This document shows positions 18,270 to 26,756 of a stretch of DNA of 64,000 nucleotides, in pieces. This stretch comes from FEN-1297 sp963834015. Its GTDB lineage: Bacteria > Bacteroidota > Ignavibacteria > Ignavibacteriales > Ignavibacteriaceae. The notes beneath the pieces are model-generated. The model saw only the letters and a program-made list of their open reading frames with translations, was not told the origin of the DNA and ran no database searches. The first letter of the stretch is position 1, and every line of letters starts with the position of its first letter. The stretch spans positions 1,426,001-1,490,000 of the forward strand of contig CAWIAG010000002.1 of assembly GCA_963834015.1 (NCBI GenBank), given 5' to 3'. The position numbers and the translations under genes are program-made.

Positions 18270-19319
18270 TTATAGGATTACTCCTCCACCCAGGCATAAA
18301 TTATCGCTGTAAAAAACTGCAAATTGCCCCGGTGCAATACCCTGATCCGGCCTGTCTAATTTTACTTCTGCTTCTTCTTCATTGTAAAAATTAAGAATGC
18401 AGTTATACATCCTGGCGCCATGCCTGATTTTAACTTTTAAATTATTTACTGGTGGTTTTTCTTCTAATATCCAGTTAAACTTACCGACTAAAAATTTGTC
18501 TCTCTCTCTTTTCGAAATATCTTCTCGTGATATATAAACGGTATTTTCTTTAATATCTTTTTTCACTACATACCACGGTCCTCCCGATAATCCTAAACCG
18601 GACCTCTGCCCTATAGTATAATAATAATATCCATTATGCCGGCCAAGTTTTTTCCCGGTATATATATCAACAATATCTCCTTTAATTTCTCCTAAATGAT
18701 GCTTTATAAATTCATCAAATTTAATCTGGCCGAGAAAACAAACACCCTGGCTGTCTCTTCTATCCATAGTTGGGAGCTGAAAAGAATGTGCAAAATTTCG
18801 TACATCGCTTTTATTGAACCCACCGATAGGGAATATAGCTCTGGATAGCTGAGCTTGAGTTAGGTATGCTAAAAAATATGTCTGATCTTTAACCGGATCA
18901 GGAGATATGCTTAATTCATATTTATTATTATGTGATTTTACATTGGCATAATGGCCGCTCGCAACTTTCTCAAATGATGGATCTATCTTATCATAAAACT
19001 GTCCGAACTTAATCAGGCTGTTGCAGAATATATCAGGATTAGGAGTTCTGCCTTCTTTTATTTCCGAAATTGTATAAGTAACCACCGTCTCCCAATATTC
19101 AGTCTGCAAAGGCATAACTTCAATTGGAACTCCCGCCTGGCCGCACACAGCCCTGGCATATCTTAAATCTTCTTCCCAGGGGCATTCTCCTAAAAAAGAA
19201 AATTCATCCTGCAACCAGATCTTTAAATAAAATGCAGTAAGTTCATGTCCCTGGTCCTTTAACAAACGCAGCGCAACGGAACTATCAACCCCGCCGGATA
19301 ATAAAACTGCAATTTTCAT
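18270..19319 (-). CDS. mnmA: tRNA-specific 2-thiouridylase MnmA
   Basis: Cytosolic enzyme that thiolates U34 of Lys, Glu and Gln tRNAs using ATP and a persulfide donor. The PP-loop SGGVDSSV is at residues 8-15. The two catalytic cysteines are in NPDIFCNSLIKFG (about C99) and DSQGVCFLG (about C194). The central YTIGQRSGLGLSGGPWYVV and C-terminal DQGIAPGQFAVFY segments are typical of the family. The length of 349 residues is normal. No operon partner is evident. Confidence 0.95.
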   Translation of the reverse strand: MKIAVLLSGGVDSSVALRLLKDQGHELTAFYLKIWLQDEFSFLGECPWEEDLRYARAVCGQAGVPIEVMPLQTEYWETVVTYTISEIKEGRTPNPDIFCNSLIKFGQFYDKIDPSFEKVASGHYANVKSHNNKYELSISPDPVKDQTYFLAYLTQAQLSRAIFPIGGFNKSDVRNFAHSFQLPTMDRRDSQGVCFLGQIKFDEFIKHHLGEIKGDIVDIYTGKKLGRHNGYYYYTIGQRSGLGLSGGPWYVVKKDIKENTVYISREDISKRERDKFLVGKFNWILEEKPPVNNLKVKIRHGARMYNCILNFYNEEEAEVKLDRPDQGIAPGQFAVFYSDNLCLGGGVIL

Positions 19320-19880
19320 TTAAAAAACTTTTAAATAAATTTTAATCTTTAAAATAAGTAAGAATAGAGTGAGTTGTTAGCCAATTTACCTAAAGCTGTA
19401 TCAATTTCACTGCTGCCGTGTATAAATTTTTAATAAAATTGGCGTGATAACTAATTAGATTACAATATTTATTCTAACATCACGAGTTTCTCCCATTGAA
19501 AAATAGAATGTAGAGCGAGTTATAATTTATTATGGCCAAATAAGCATCTAATTTTTTCCATTCATTTTAAAAATACTTCTTGACTAATAAAATTTTTCGG
19601 AGTATTATTATAAATAACGATTGTGTTTTTAATAACTGTTATTCCTTTTTTGGATTAACATTTAAATTTTATTTTTGCGGGAAAAATTGCGGGAGTTTAT
19701 TATGAACAGGCGGAACAAATATTTTACTTCAAATACAGGGATAAACTCTAACAAGAACTGCACATCCGGTTTACGAAGTTTACAAAACTTTTTCCTTTAG
19801 AAAAGATTATTTTATTTCTCCGGGCATACGGTCTGAGTCCATAAATATTGTTTTACTTTTTTATCATTTGAGGGAGGGTT
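19320..19880. other. Divergent intergenic region with one possible small ORF
   Basis: About 560 bp between mnmA and the first gene of the exported cassette. It is AT-rich. Apart from a possible 32-codon reading frame at 19702-19800, no RNA, repeat or terminator was recognised. Confidence 0.4.
19702..19800 (+). CDS. Possible 32-residue small ORF / leader peptide
   Basis: A short frame beginning MNRRNKYFTSNTGINSN with GGGAG placed 8 bp upstream of the ATG. It is Asn-rich, basic, has no membrane segment and ends 80 bp before the next gene. The good ribosome site is the only support; it may be chance. Confidence 0.2.
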   Translation: MNRRNKYFTSNTGINSNKNCTSGLRSLQNFFL

Positions 19881-19883
19881 ATG

Positions 19884-20063
19884 ATGAGAGCAGTACTAAC
19901 AGTTTTTCTTGTTTTGTTTACCTGTATAACTTTGTTTCCGCAGGCAATTATAAAAGAAAAGGTGGAGATAAAGCCAAAATTTTCAAAAGCCTTTAAAACC
20001 CAGGCTTTGATTGGCGGCGATACATGTGAATCATCTTTGACATTAATTTCGGAGGTACTGTAA
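19884..20063 (+). CDS. Gene A1 fragment 1: signal peptide
   Basis: N-terminal frame of gene A1. It holds a hydrophobic signal sequence (MRAVLTVFLVLFTCITLFPQ) and about 40 further residues before the frame is lost. The second ATG (19884) has better spacing from the purine-rich ribosome site than the first (19881). Confidence 0.5.
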   Translation: MRAVLTVFLVLFTCITLFPQAIIKEKVEIKPKFSKAFKTQALIGGDTCESSLTLISEVL

Positions 20064-20146
20064 CATTAACACAATATAGCCATGGAGATTCACAGCGGTG
20101 GAAATTATATGATGAAAATCTTGGTCTTATTACAGATGTTTCCCCG

Positions 20147-21196
20147 GTGGATCAAACCGACACAACTATCGGGATATTTCCTCAATGGTATAAGTTTTCA
20201 TTTTATTTGCAGGATTCTTTGGGAAATATTTCTTATCCATCTGACGATCCGTTAAGTTTTGATCCGTCATCCCCTACCGGAGGCCCATATCCAATGTGGC
20301 CGGAGTTCTATTGGGTATTAACCGTTAACGTTGATTATTCACTTGCCGCAATGCCGCCGCCGGAGATTTTGGCAACACGAGGCAACCCATTCGTTCCATG
20401 CCAATCTTTTAAACCTACAGTTAAAGGAAGGGCATATGCACTGGTACAAAGTGTAAATTTTTCAGCAAATGATGAACTTTGGATACAGACACCTCATTCT
20501 AAATTGCTGGGTAATAATTCTACAATTGCCCCGGGGGACACAATTGATCTCGGAAATATGGCGGCAGGAGATTCCCTGCTTCTATATCTGCAATCTTCAA
20601 ATACCGTAGTTTCAGGATTAAATCTTTATCCAAGATATTCGAGACAATATGAAGAACTGGTAGATGGATACGTAAATCCTGTTGAACTGGACTTTGATGA
20701 CTGGACAGACCTGTATTTTGGTAATCTGACAATTCAAATTTTGTATAAACCTGACCCGGCTGAATACACAGGGCCAATTGCCGTAACTATGACGCCGGAT
20801 AGTATCGCTCCCGGGGATACAGTACAATTATCATTTAAAAGAAAATACTTAGATGGTACGCTGGAAGATTTTTTATCTACCGATACCTTTGAATTAGGTG
20901 TAATTCATGGCTGCGCCGCAGGCAGTTTTCTTGTTAACGGTATGGAAGGTGAATATTTTGATGGTGTATCCCAGCCTGTGATGTTTGTTGCAGGCGATAA
21001 TCTTAAAAGTGATAGCGCTGTTGTTAAAGTCAGAGTCGGTGTAGATAATATAATTATTCCTTGTAAAATAGGTGTTGGGAATAATAAGATAAAGGATTCT
21101 AATACAAAAGAGAATTTATCAGGTACAATTATGGTTCGCGAATGCCAATCTATACTAATAAAGGTATTACTCTTTCAGCCGGTAACAATAATTTAA
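20147..21196 (+). CDS. Gene A1 fragment 2: Ig-like middle region
   Basis: Open frame beginning with a GTG, but the same frame is open back to 20030 and the protein similarity to the preceding fragment suggests continuation, not a new start. The product is about 350 residues of beta-rich sequence (AMTPDSIAPGDTVQLSF-like segments) without recognisable catalytic motifs. The last 15 residues probably belong to the wrong frame. Confidence 0.5.
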   Translation: MDQTDTTIGIFPQWYKFSFYLQDSLGNISYPSDDPLSFDPSSPTGGPYPMWPEFYWVLTVNVDYSLAAMPPPEILATRGNPFVPCQSFKPTVKGRAYALVQSVNFSANDELWIQTPHSKLLGNNSTIAPGDTIDLGNMAAGDSLLLYLQSSNTVVSGLNLYPRYSRQYEELVDGYVNPVELDFDDWTDLYFGNLTIQILYKPDPAEYTGPIAVTMTPDSIAPGDTVQLSFKRKYLDGTLEDFLSTDTFELGVIHGCAAGSFLVNGMEGEYFDGVSQPVMFVAGDNLKSDSAVVKVRVGVDNIIIPCKIGVGNNKIKDSNTKENLSGTIMVRECQSILIKVLLFQPVTII

Positions 21197-22653
21197 CAAG
21201 AGTAAAGCCTGTTTCAAAACCACCGGTGTCAAGTAAAAAAGAAGTTACCGGTGAAGTTAACAAGCCGAATGAATCACCTGATAAAACAGCTTCTGCATAC
21301 TGCTGTGGAGGTAACTTTTATGCAGACACGTGGGCATATCAAAATATTATTATAAAGGGGGGCACTATTCTCCTTGGCGGGACGAAATATTACCAGGCGA
21401 GGGTAGTTAATGGTAATGGAAAGATTCAAATAGAAGAAGTTATACCAGGTAACGACGGCATTCCAAAATTAACAAATGGAGGTATTGCAGCGGACGTTTG
21501 GGGAGACAGCCCGGTTTCTTCAGTTAATCAAGAGATACAGGCAGTATATTGGGAAAAATCAAAGCCTATTTGGAATAAAAATCAAAATTTAGCAACAGGG
21601 CTGATTAGATTGGTTGGAAGATACTGGCAGGCGGGAAATACTAATAAAGTAATATTAAGCGCTAATTACAATTCTCAAACTGCTTCTCTTGAAATTGAAG
21701 TTACAAAACCAATTAAATTGGGTACAAAAGATATAATTGATAAAATTAATTGTAATCAAGCAGAAGATGTATTTGGTATTTCTTATAGTATAGATGATTC
21801 CTGTATTAGCAAGGCAGGAAGAAGCGGCATTCCTCCACAACTTATAAAAGCGCAGATGTTCAAAGAATCGGGATTTCAACCAGCATATAGATATGAACCC
21901 TGGATAGACTTAGATTGTCAGATAAATCCGTTATCAAATCAACATTATTTTGGTCCTGGTAATAAATTTGTAGTTACGACTACTGCCATGGGTTCAGGTG
22001 CTTCAATACCTGCAAACCATATTTATTTTTATCAAAAAGTAGGGTATCCACTTAATCCAGAAACCATTGGGAAAATTATTGCAGATGATTTTAAATCCCG
22101 GTATTGGAACAGTACAAAAGCAATTTGTGTTAACAATAGCACTGATGATGCTGATACTTATGGCTATGGTGGAAATGATATTACAGAGTTATATGAAGGA
22201 TATCATGATAAAATCCTTAAAAAATTGCCAAATGTTAATAAAAATATTGTAGCAAGTATGGCAATTGATAGTGCAAAACTAGCACTAAGTAGTAATACTT
22301 TAACAAAATATAGTATTTTAGCCCAATCAAGAATAATAGCTTCTTATGGCCCTTTTCAACAAACATACTACAATGCTTTTGATTGGAACTTAGTTAATTA
22401 TGCAGATAAAAATTTTTACCCTGAAATGTTGAATGAACCAAATCCCGGGTTTGATGCTTATCTATTAAGAATACTAAGGATTTTTTCTAAAGGTGTTAAA
22501 AACAAATTCCCTCAAAAAGTTAATTTTAATGGCAATAATTGGGATGGTGGATATGAAGGCACCTGGTATAATTATGAAAGAACATATAATTCAGGAGAAC
22601 CTAATTATCAAGGCCAAGTTTTAAATTACTATTTTACGTTTTTACCTCAATAG
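21142..22653 (+). CDS. Gene A1 fragment 3: lytic-transglycosylase/lysozyme-like domain
   Basis: A 503-residue frame. The beginning is a Pro/Lys-rich linker, then CCGGNFYADTW and Ig-like sequence (RLVGRYWQAGNTNKVILSAN). From about residue 225 there is a helical domain with GIPPQLIKAQMFKESGFQPA, in which the Glu of KESG aligns with the catalytic Glu of soluble lytic transglycosylases, followed later by ARIIASYGPFQQ-like sequence corresponding to their GxxQ helix. It ends 9 bp before gene B1. Enzyme activity is an inference from these motifs. Confidence 0.6.
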   Translation: MPIYTNKGITLSAGNNNLTRVKPVSKPPVSSKKEVTGEVNKPNESPDKTASAYCCGGNFYADTWAYQNIIIKGGTILLGGTKYYQARVVNGNGKIQIEEVIPGNDGIPKLTNGGIAADVWGDSPVSSVNQEIQAVYWEKSKPIWNKNQNLATGLIRLVGRYWQAGNTNKVILSANYNSQTASLEIEVTKPIKLGTKDIIDKINCNQAEDVFGISYSIDDSCISKAGRSGIPPQLIKAQMFKESGFQPAYRYEPWIDLDCQINPLSNQHYFGPGNKFVVTTTAMGSGASIPANHIYFYQKVGYPLNPETIGKIIADDFKSRYWNSTKAICVNNSTDDADTYGYGGNDITELYEGYHDKILKKLPNVNKNIVASMAIDSAKLALSSNTLTKYSILAQSRIIASYGPFQQTYYNAFDWNLVNYADKNFYPEMLNEPNPGFDAYLLRILRIFSKGVKNKFPQKVNFNGNNWDGGYEGTWYNYERTYNSGEPNYQGQVLNYYFTFLPQ

Positions 22654-22662
22654 GAGAATTTT

Positions 22663-25077
22663 ATGAAAATCAAAGTTTTATTATTAAGTATCTTTTTATA
22701 CAGCTTTTCAGCACCAACTTTCAGTCAGTTCGGTCCTATGTCGCAATTTGACCCTAATGGAACTATTCGAAATCAGCTCAGCCTGCAGATTAAACAACAG
22801 CTTGGCCCAAATTATTCATTCAGTTATTTTATTCTCAACTCAATGTTATATAAATTTTCAATATATGGCGAACTTGCAGATCCATACGGCACATTAAAGA
22901 ATAAAGTGCTATTCACAGCATATCCTGCTTATAATGGAGATAGTACTTCAGATGAGGGTAATTATTATACACGCCCGGACAGTACCGTCATAGGGTTTTG
23001 GGGAAACGGCACAATACTTTGGATAAGCCAACCAATATGTATTACAAACACGGATACGAGTGTTTTTGGACAAAACTATAATTATGGTTGCTCTGGTGAA
23101 ATTATGACAACTGCAGATATAAATTTAGACGGCCGAGTTGATATTATACTTATGGTGGGCGGCTACTATGTTACTAATTTATGGATAATAAGCTGGGATG
23201 GAACCAACGGTGAAATCATTAATGATATTGACCCAATTAATAGAACAACAAAATTGATAGGTAAATATTATTTCCATCTTATTGATCCAAATGATAATGA
23301 AATTAAAGAGATATTAACATATTGGCCGCCTAATGAGGATACAACAGCAACTGCTTTTAAATACCCGCAGGTAAATATATCAACTTTGCCCTATGTTTCT
23401 TATGGATGGAATGGCAGTAAATACGGTTTATGGAACAATACCGTACAGGTAGGATTGAATCAATTCTTACCCGCTAACAGGCTATCGGGTTCGGTTAATT
23501 GCATTATAAATAAAGATCCAAATAGTGATTCTTTGATTTATTCTTATTCAGTTTCCAGTCAAAATATTTCAAAACAAAGAATAGGAGATTTTTATTTAGA
23601 AAAAATGACCGAATCGAAAAAGATATTCAGCCCGGAACGTTGGTGGGTAGTAGGCGGATTTGATTCCAGTGGAATTAACTGGACTAGTTTTTGGTCGCAA
23701 ATTTCTGTTCATCCAGGGGCAACAGTAAGCGGATTTTTAGTTAAATCTTTAATCATACCTGCAATTATACAATACCACCTGCGTGGTGAAGTACAAACAG
23801 TTGCCTTTGGACCTGATTTGGACATATATAATTATTCAGATATAGCTAATGATATTCGGACTAATTCAATAACGGGCTATACTATTGCACCTGTAGATAC
23901 TCCTTCTCCATTTGTTCCTTTGAATTTCTTAGATACATTATTAAACTTTGAACAGCAATCGTTAAATCTGGGATGGATAAGAAACCAGTCAACAGCGAAT
24001 AAATATACAACTTATTTTGATACTGCAATATCGCAGTTGCAGCAAAATAATATTGCCGGCGCACGTAATACATTAAATAATGTTCTGAATAACGTAAACT
24101 TAGATAGTAGTTCTAATCTTACAAGCGAAGCATATGCATTAATAAGGTATAATACGGAATACTTACTTACTAAATTACCAAACTCTTGTTTAGCTGTAAA
24201 ATTAGTGAACAGCAGCAACATTAATATAACTACCGGTTCACTGCAATATTACGATAGCACATGGCAAAATGCCGTTAATAATAATGACGGCACATTCTTA
24301 GTTAATACACCACGCAAAAAAGTAAACTTAAAAATGACTTATGCCAACTGCAGCCAGACATTATCCAATGTAACTGTGGGAAATGATACCGTCATATTCA
24401 AAACCGTTAATTCATCAGTTCAACTAATGGACAGCCACGGCAATCCTCTAGATACCGGAACAGTACAATATTATGCGGGTGCATGGCAAAATTTTGGTAC
24501 TACTGCAAACGGGATTGCCAATATGGAACTTCTGCCAAATAGCTACAAATTCAGAATGACTTATGCAAATGCCAGCATCGACACTCAACAAAATATAGGC
24601 ATTAACCCCAACGTGGTTTTCCAGACAGTAAATACTGCAGTACAGTTAAAGAACAGTTTGGGTACACCCATCGATACGGGTACTGTTCAATACTATGCCG
24701 GTGCGTGGAGAAGCTTTGGTAATTCTGCCAACGGAATTGTAAATAAAGAACTTCTTCCGAACAGTTACAAGTTCAGAATGACTTATGATTATGTTTCAGA
24801 AGATACAACACAAAACATTGGCATATCCAATACCGTTAACTTCTCTACGGTACTTTGTACTATCAGTGTTAAAGACTCTCTTGGCCGGGCGGTAAATAAT
24901 GCAGATACAAAATATTATGCAGGCGCATGGAGGGAGATCGGACTTACATCAGGCGGAACAGCAGCAAAAGAACTTCTGCCGGTAAGTCTGCAGTTCCGTG
25001 TTAAATCAGGAAAAACACAGCAGGATATAACGCAGGATTTATCGGTTAACAATTTAGTTCAATTTGTTTTGCCTTAA
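22663..25077 (+). CDS. Cassette gene B1: exported protein with FIMAH-like domain and four YYAGAW repeats
   Basis: An 804-residue secreted protein with a signal peptide ending at PTFSQ (about residue 22) and GGAG 8 bp before the ATG. The N-terminal 400 residues include a calcium-loop-like DINLDGRVDIILM and YVSYGWNGSKYGLWNN, resembling VCBS/FG-GAP-type sequence. A helical domain follows (WIRNQSTANKYTTYFDTAIS ... AGARNTLNNVLNNVN ... SEAYALIRY), which resembles FIMAH. The C-terminal 270 residues are four beta repeats of about 66 residues with DTGTVQYYAGAW and ELLPNSYKFRMTY. It has no sorting domain of its own. Function unknown; a surface role is likely. Confidence 0.75.
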   Translation: MKIKVLLLSIFLYSFSAPTFSQFGPMSQFDPNGTIRNQLSLQIKQQLGPNYSFSYFILNSMLYKFSIYGELADPYGTLKNKVLFTAYPAYNGDSTSDEGNYYTRPDSTVIGFWGNGTILWISQPICITNTDTSVFGQNYNYGCSGEIMTTADINLDGRVDIILMVGGYYVTNLWIISWDGTNGEIINDIDPINRTTKLIGKYYFHLIDPNDNEIKEILTYWPPNEDTTATAFKYPQVNISTLPYVSYGWNGSKYGLWNNTVQVGLNQFLPANRLSGSVNCIINKDPNSDSLIYSYSVSSQNISKQRIGDFYLEKMTESKKIFSPERWWVVGGFDSSGINWTSFWSQISVHPGATVSGFLVKSLIIPAIIQYHLRGEVQTVAFGPDLDIYNYSDIANDIRTNSITGYTIAPVDTPSPFVPLNFLDTLLNFEQQSLNLGWIRNQSTANKYTTYFDTAISQLQQNNIAGARNTLNNVLNNVNLDSSSNLTSEAYALIRYNTEYLLTKLPNSCLAVKLVNSSNINITTGSLQYYDSTWQNAVNNNDGTFLVNTPRKKVNLKMTYANCSQTLSNVTVGNDTVIFKTVNSSVQLMDSHGNPLDTGTVQYYAGAWQNFGTTANGIANMELLPNSYKFRMTYANASIDTQQNIGINPNVVFQTVNTAVQLKNSLGTPIDTGTVQYYAGAWRSFGNSANGIVNKELLPNSYKFRMTYDYVSEDTTQNIGISNTVNFSTVLCTISVKDSLGRAVNNADTKYYAGAWREIGLTSGGTAAKELLPVSLQFRVKSGKTQQDITQDLSVNNLVQFVLP

Positions 25078-25130
25078 TTGCGTGAATTATTTATTCACAT
25101 TAGAATTAAAAATATTATGAGGGTTTAAAT

Positions 25131-25808
25131 ATGAACGCTTTAATAAAATATTTGTTTTTGCTTATTGCAATAACACTGATATCTGCGGAAATAACTCCTT
25201 CACAAACAGTGTATAACCTGCCGTTTGCATCATCCGGCAACCGGGTAGAATTAACCGTTACAAACAGTTCAGCCATAACCGCAAAAAACGTAATAGTTGC
25301 AGTTGATTCTTTACCCGGATGGATAACAATGAAGCAGTCGTCGGTTTCTGCGGGGAACATGGCATCAAAGAGTGAAAAAGTAGTAACATTTACATTTGAC
25401 GCGGATAAAAAAGCGCCTGTAGGAACTAACGGAATAATAAAATTTAAAATAATCAGCCAGTCCGGTGAGCAGTGGAATAAAGAGATAAAGGTAACGGCAG
25501 GAGCGCCGGATAAATATGAACTGTACCAGAACTACCCCAACCCGTTTAATCCAAGTACTATTATAAGTTATCAGCTTCCTTATGACAGCAGGGTAACGAT
25601 AAAGATATATAATATACTCGGAAAAGAAGTAAGCTCTCTGTTTGACGGATTTCAAACAGCGGGCTATTATGAAAACAGGTTTTCTGCCGAAGGCATAAAT
25701 GGAAGAACTTTAAGCAGCGGCATGTATATATACCGGTTAACTGCAAAAAGCAGCGACGGGAAATCAAAAGAGTTCAGTTCAATAAAGAAAATGATGGTTT
25801 TAAAATAG
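25131..25808 (+). CDS. Cassette gene C1: small NEW3-like protein with T9SS type A sorting domain
   Basis: A 225-residue secreted protein: signal peptide (MNALIKYLFLLIAITLISAE), one immunoglobulin-like NEW3-type domain (NRVELTVTNSSAITAKNVIV ... APVGTNGIIKFKI), then a complete type IX secretion sorting domain (YELYQNYPNPFNPSTIISYQ and SSGMYIYRLTA ... SIKKMMVLK). Sorting domains take cargo across the outer membrane and attach it to the surface. Here the domain makes up a third of the protein and the cargo part is tiny. GAGGG precedes the ATG. It lies 53 bp after B1. Confidence 0.88.
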   Translation: MNALIKYLFLLIAITLISAEITPSQTVYNLPFASSGNRVELTVTNSSAITAKNVIVAVDSLPGWITMKQSSVSAGNMASKSEKVVTFTFDADKKAPVGTNGIIKFKIISQSGEQWNKEIKVTAGAPDKYELYQNYPNPFNPSTIISYQLPYDSRVTIKIYNILGKEVSSLFDGFQTAGYYENRFSAEGINGRTLSSGMYIYRLTAKSSDGKSKEFSSIKKMMVLK

Positions 25809-25818
25809 TACCTTTTAA

Positions 25819-25847
25819 GTGAGGCGCACCTCAAAGGTGAGCCTCAC
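25819..25847 (+). terminator. Hairpin after gene C1
   Basis: GTGAGGC-G-CACCT, loop CAA, AGGTG-A-GCCTCAC: a twelve-pair stem with one G.A mismatch, followed by ATTTAGATTT, not a pure T run. It probably ends the first cassette transcript. The equivalent at 30617-30645 has a damaged outer stem. Confidence 0.7.
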
Positions 25848-25900
25848 ATTTAGATTTAAAGGGCGGGCAACAAATACCGAAACCGATCTATTTAGGAATT

Positions 25901-26095
25901 ATGAAAGTCAAAAACATATTAACAATAATATTACCGATTATTTTTATACCGATTAATTTTTTAGCACAGCCTTACTATTTTGACCGGGGGAAGTTGACTG
26001 AATCGGTTCCAAAGTTTACCTTATATAATATAGAGAAAATTAATCTTTCAAATGGAAAACAAGTATTTTCCTGCATAATGGAGGGGAGGATTTAA
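25901..26095 (+). CDS. Gene A2 fragment 1: signal peptide and start of propeller
   Basis: A 64-residue frame with a hydrophobic signal sequence (residues 5-22, cleavage after FLAQ). The last ten residues are probably read in a shifted frame, since the alternative frame from 26071 gives more propeller-like sequence. Confidence 0.45.
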   Translation: MKVKNILTIILPIIFIPINFLAQPYYFDRGKLTESVPKFTLYNIEKINLSNGKQVFSCIMEGRI

Positions 26096-26098
26096 TTT

Positions 26099-26722
26099 TT
26101 GATCAGAACTCAAACATGGATTGGAATAGCATGGTATAAATTCAATTATATTTATAATTTTTCAGATACAAAAAATTATTTTGCGGTTGATCCTCTTTTT
26201 CAAATTCTTTATTCTCAAAAGAAAAAAAAGATTTATCTTTTTTGTGAGAATGATAATGATAGATGTAAACAATTAGCTGTTTACGATGTGAATAAAAGAC
26301 AAAAGGTAGCTTTTCTTAATCTGCCTATAAATTCTGATATATGGAATGCAGCATTTTTCTCATCCGATGGGAATACAATTTACTTTACAAAAAAAGATTC
26401 AGCCTCTGGCGCTGAGAAAATTGACAATACTATGGTTGAATATTATTCCACTAGCAACAATCAAATCAGTTCTGGACCAAAACTATCATCAATAGTCTAC
26501 CCAAACGCAACCGTATATGACCTATTTAAAGGCAGACAAGGAAATGGGATAATTCAATCATATATAAAAAACCAGACAAAAGATTGTTATTATAACATAT
26601 ATGATTTTGATAATAACATAAGTACTAATTTTGTTTTACATACAAAAGAGGCTAAACCATTTATATCTACGGACAGCAAGTACTTATTATTAGCCGAACA
26701 AGGTTGGGGTAAATGGGGGTAA
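26099..26722 (+). CDS. Gene A2 fragment 2: propeller-like region
   Basis: A 207-residue frame that starts at a TTG directly after the previous stop in the same phase. From about residue 18 it reads as beta-propeller-like blades (DPLFQILYSQKKKKIYLFCE, SSDGNTIYFTKKD). The terminal stop arises in a run of five G that breaks the frame, so this is not a free-standing gene. Confidence 0.45.
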   Translation: MIRTQTWIGIAWYKFNYIYNFSDTKNYFAVDPLFQILYSQKKKKIYLFCENDNDRCKQLAVYDVNKRQKVAFLNLPINSDIWNAAFFSSDGNTIYFTKKDSASGAEKIDNTMVEYYSTSNNQISSGPKLSSIVYPNATVYDLFKGRQGNGIIQSYIKNQTKDCYYNIYDFDNNISTNFVLHTKEAKPFISTDSKYLLLAEQGWGKWG

Positions 26723-26756
26723 AAATGGGATTCCGCCTCAAATTATAAAAGGCCAA

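Larger units (their letters stand above)
19881..22653 (+). pseudogene. Cassette gene A1: exported protein with lytic-transglycosylase-like domain, broken by two frameshifts
   Basis: Three reading frames join into one protein of about 920 residues. The first carries a signal peptide (ATG pair at 19881/19884 behind GAGGGAGG) and ends at 20063. Around 20033-20041 the reading continues in another frame as FDINFGGTVTLTQYSHGD, consistent with loss of one T in a TTT run. A second shift lies between 21103 and 21196, where the frame changes to PIYTNKGITLSAGNNN. The middle is Ig-like. The C-terminal part has IPPQLIKAQMFKESGFQPAY and SRIIASYGPFQQTYYNA, matching the catalytic-Glu and the SxxGxxQ-type motifs of SLT/lysozyme-like folds. 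The gene may be decaying, or the shifts may be assembly errors. Confidence 0.6.
23970..25852 (+). repeat. Long direct repeat, copy 1 (3' half of B1 plus all of C1)
   Basis: About 1.88 kb that recurs at 28768-30650 with a constant offset of 4798 bp and no net indel. Identity is patchy between 24061 and 24400 and nearly complete from 24400 to 25840. Outside these limits the two cassettes diverge sharply. Confidence 0.9.

Noticed and set aside
25115..25655. Minus-strand frames opposite gene C1 (and the same opposite C2)
   Set aside because: Both copies are preserved only because the sense-strand gene is duplicated; no ribosome site or domain.
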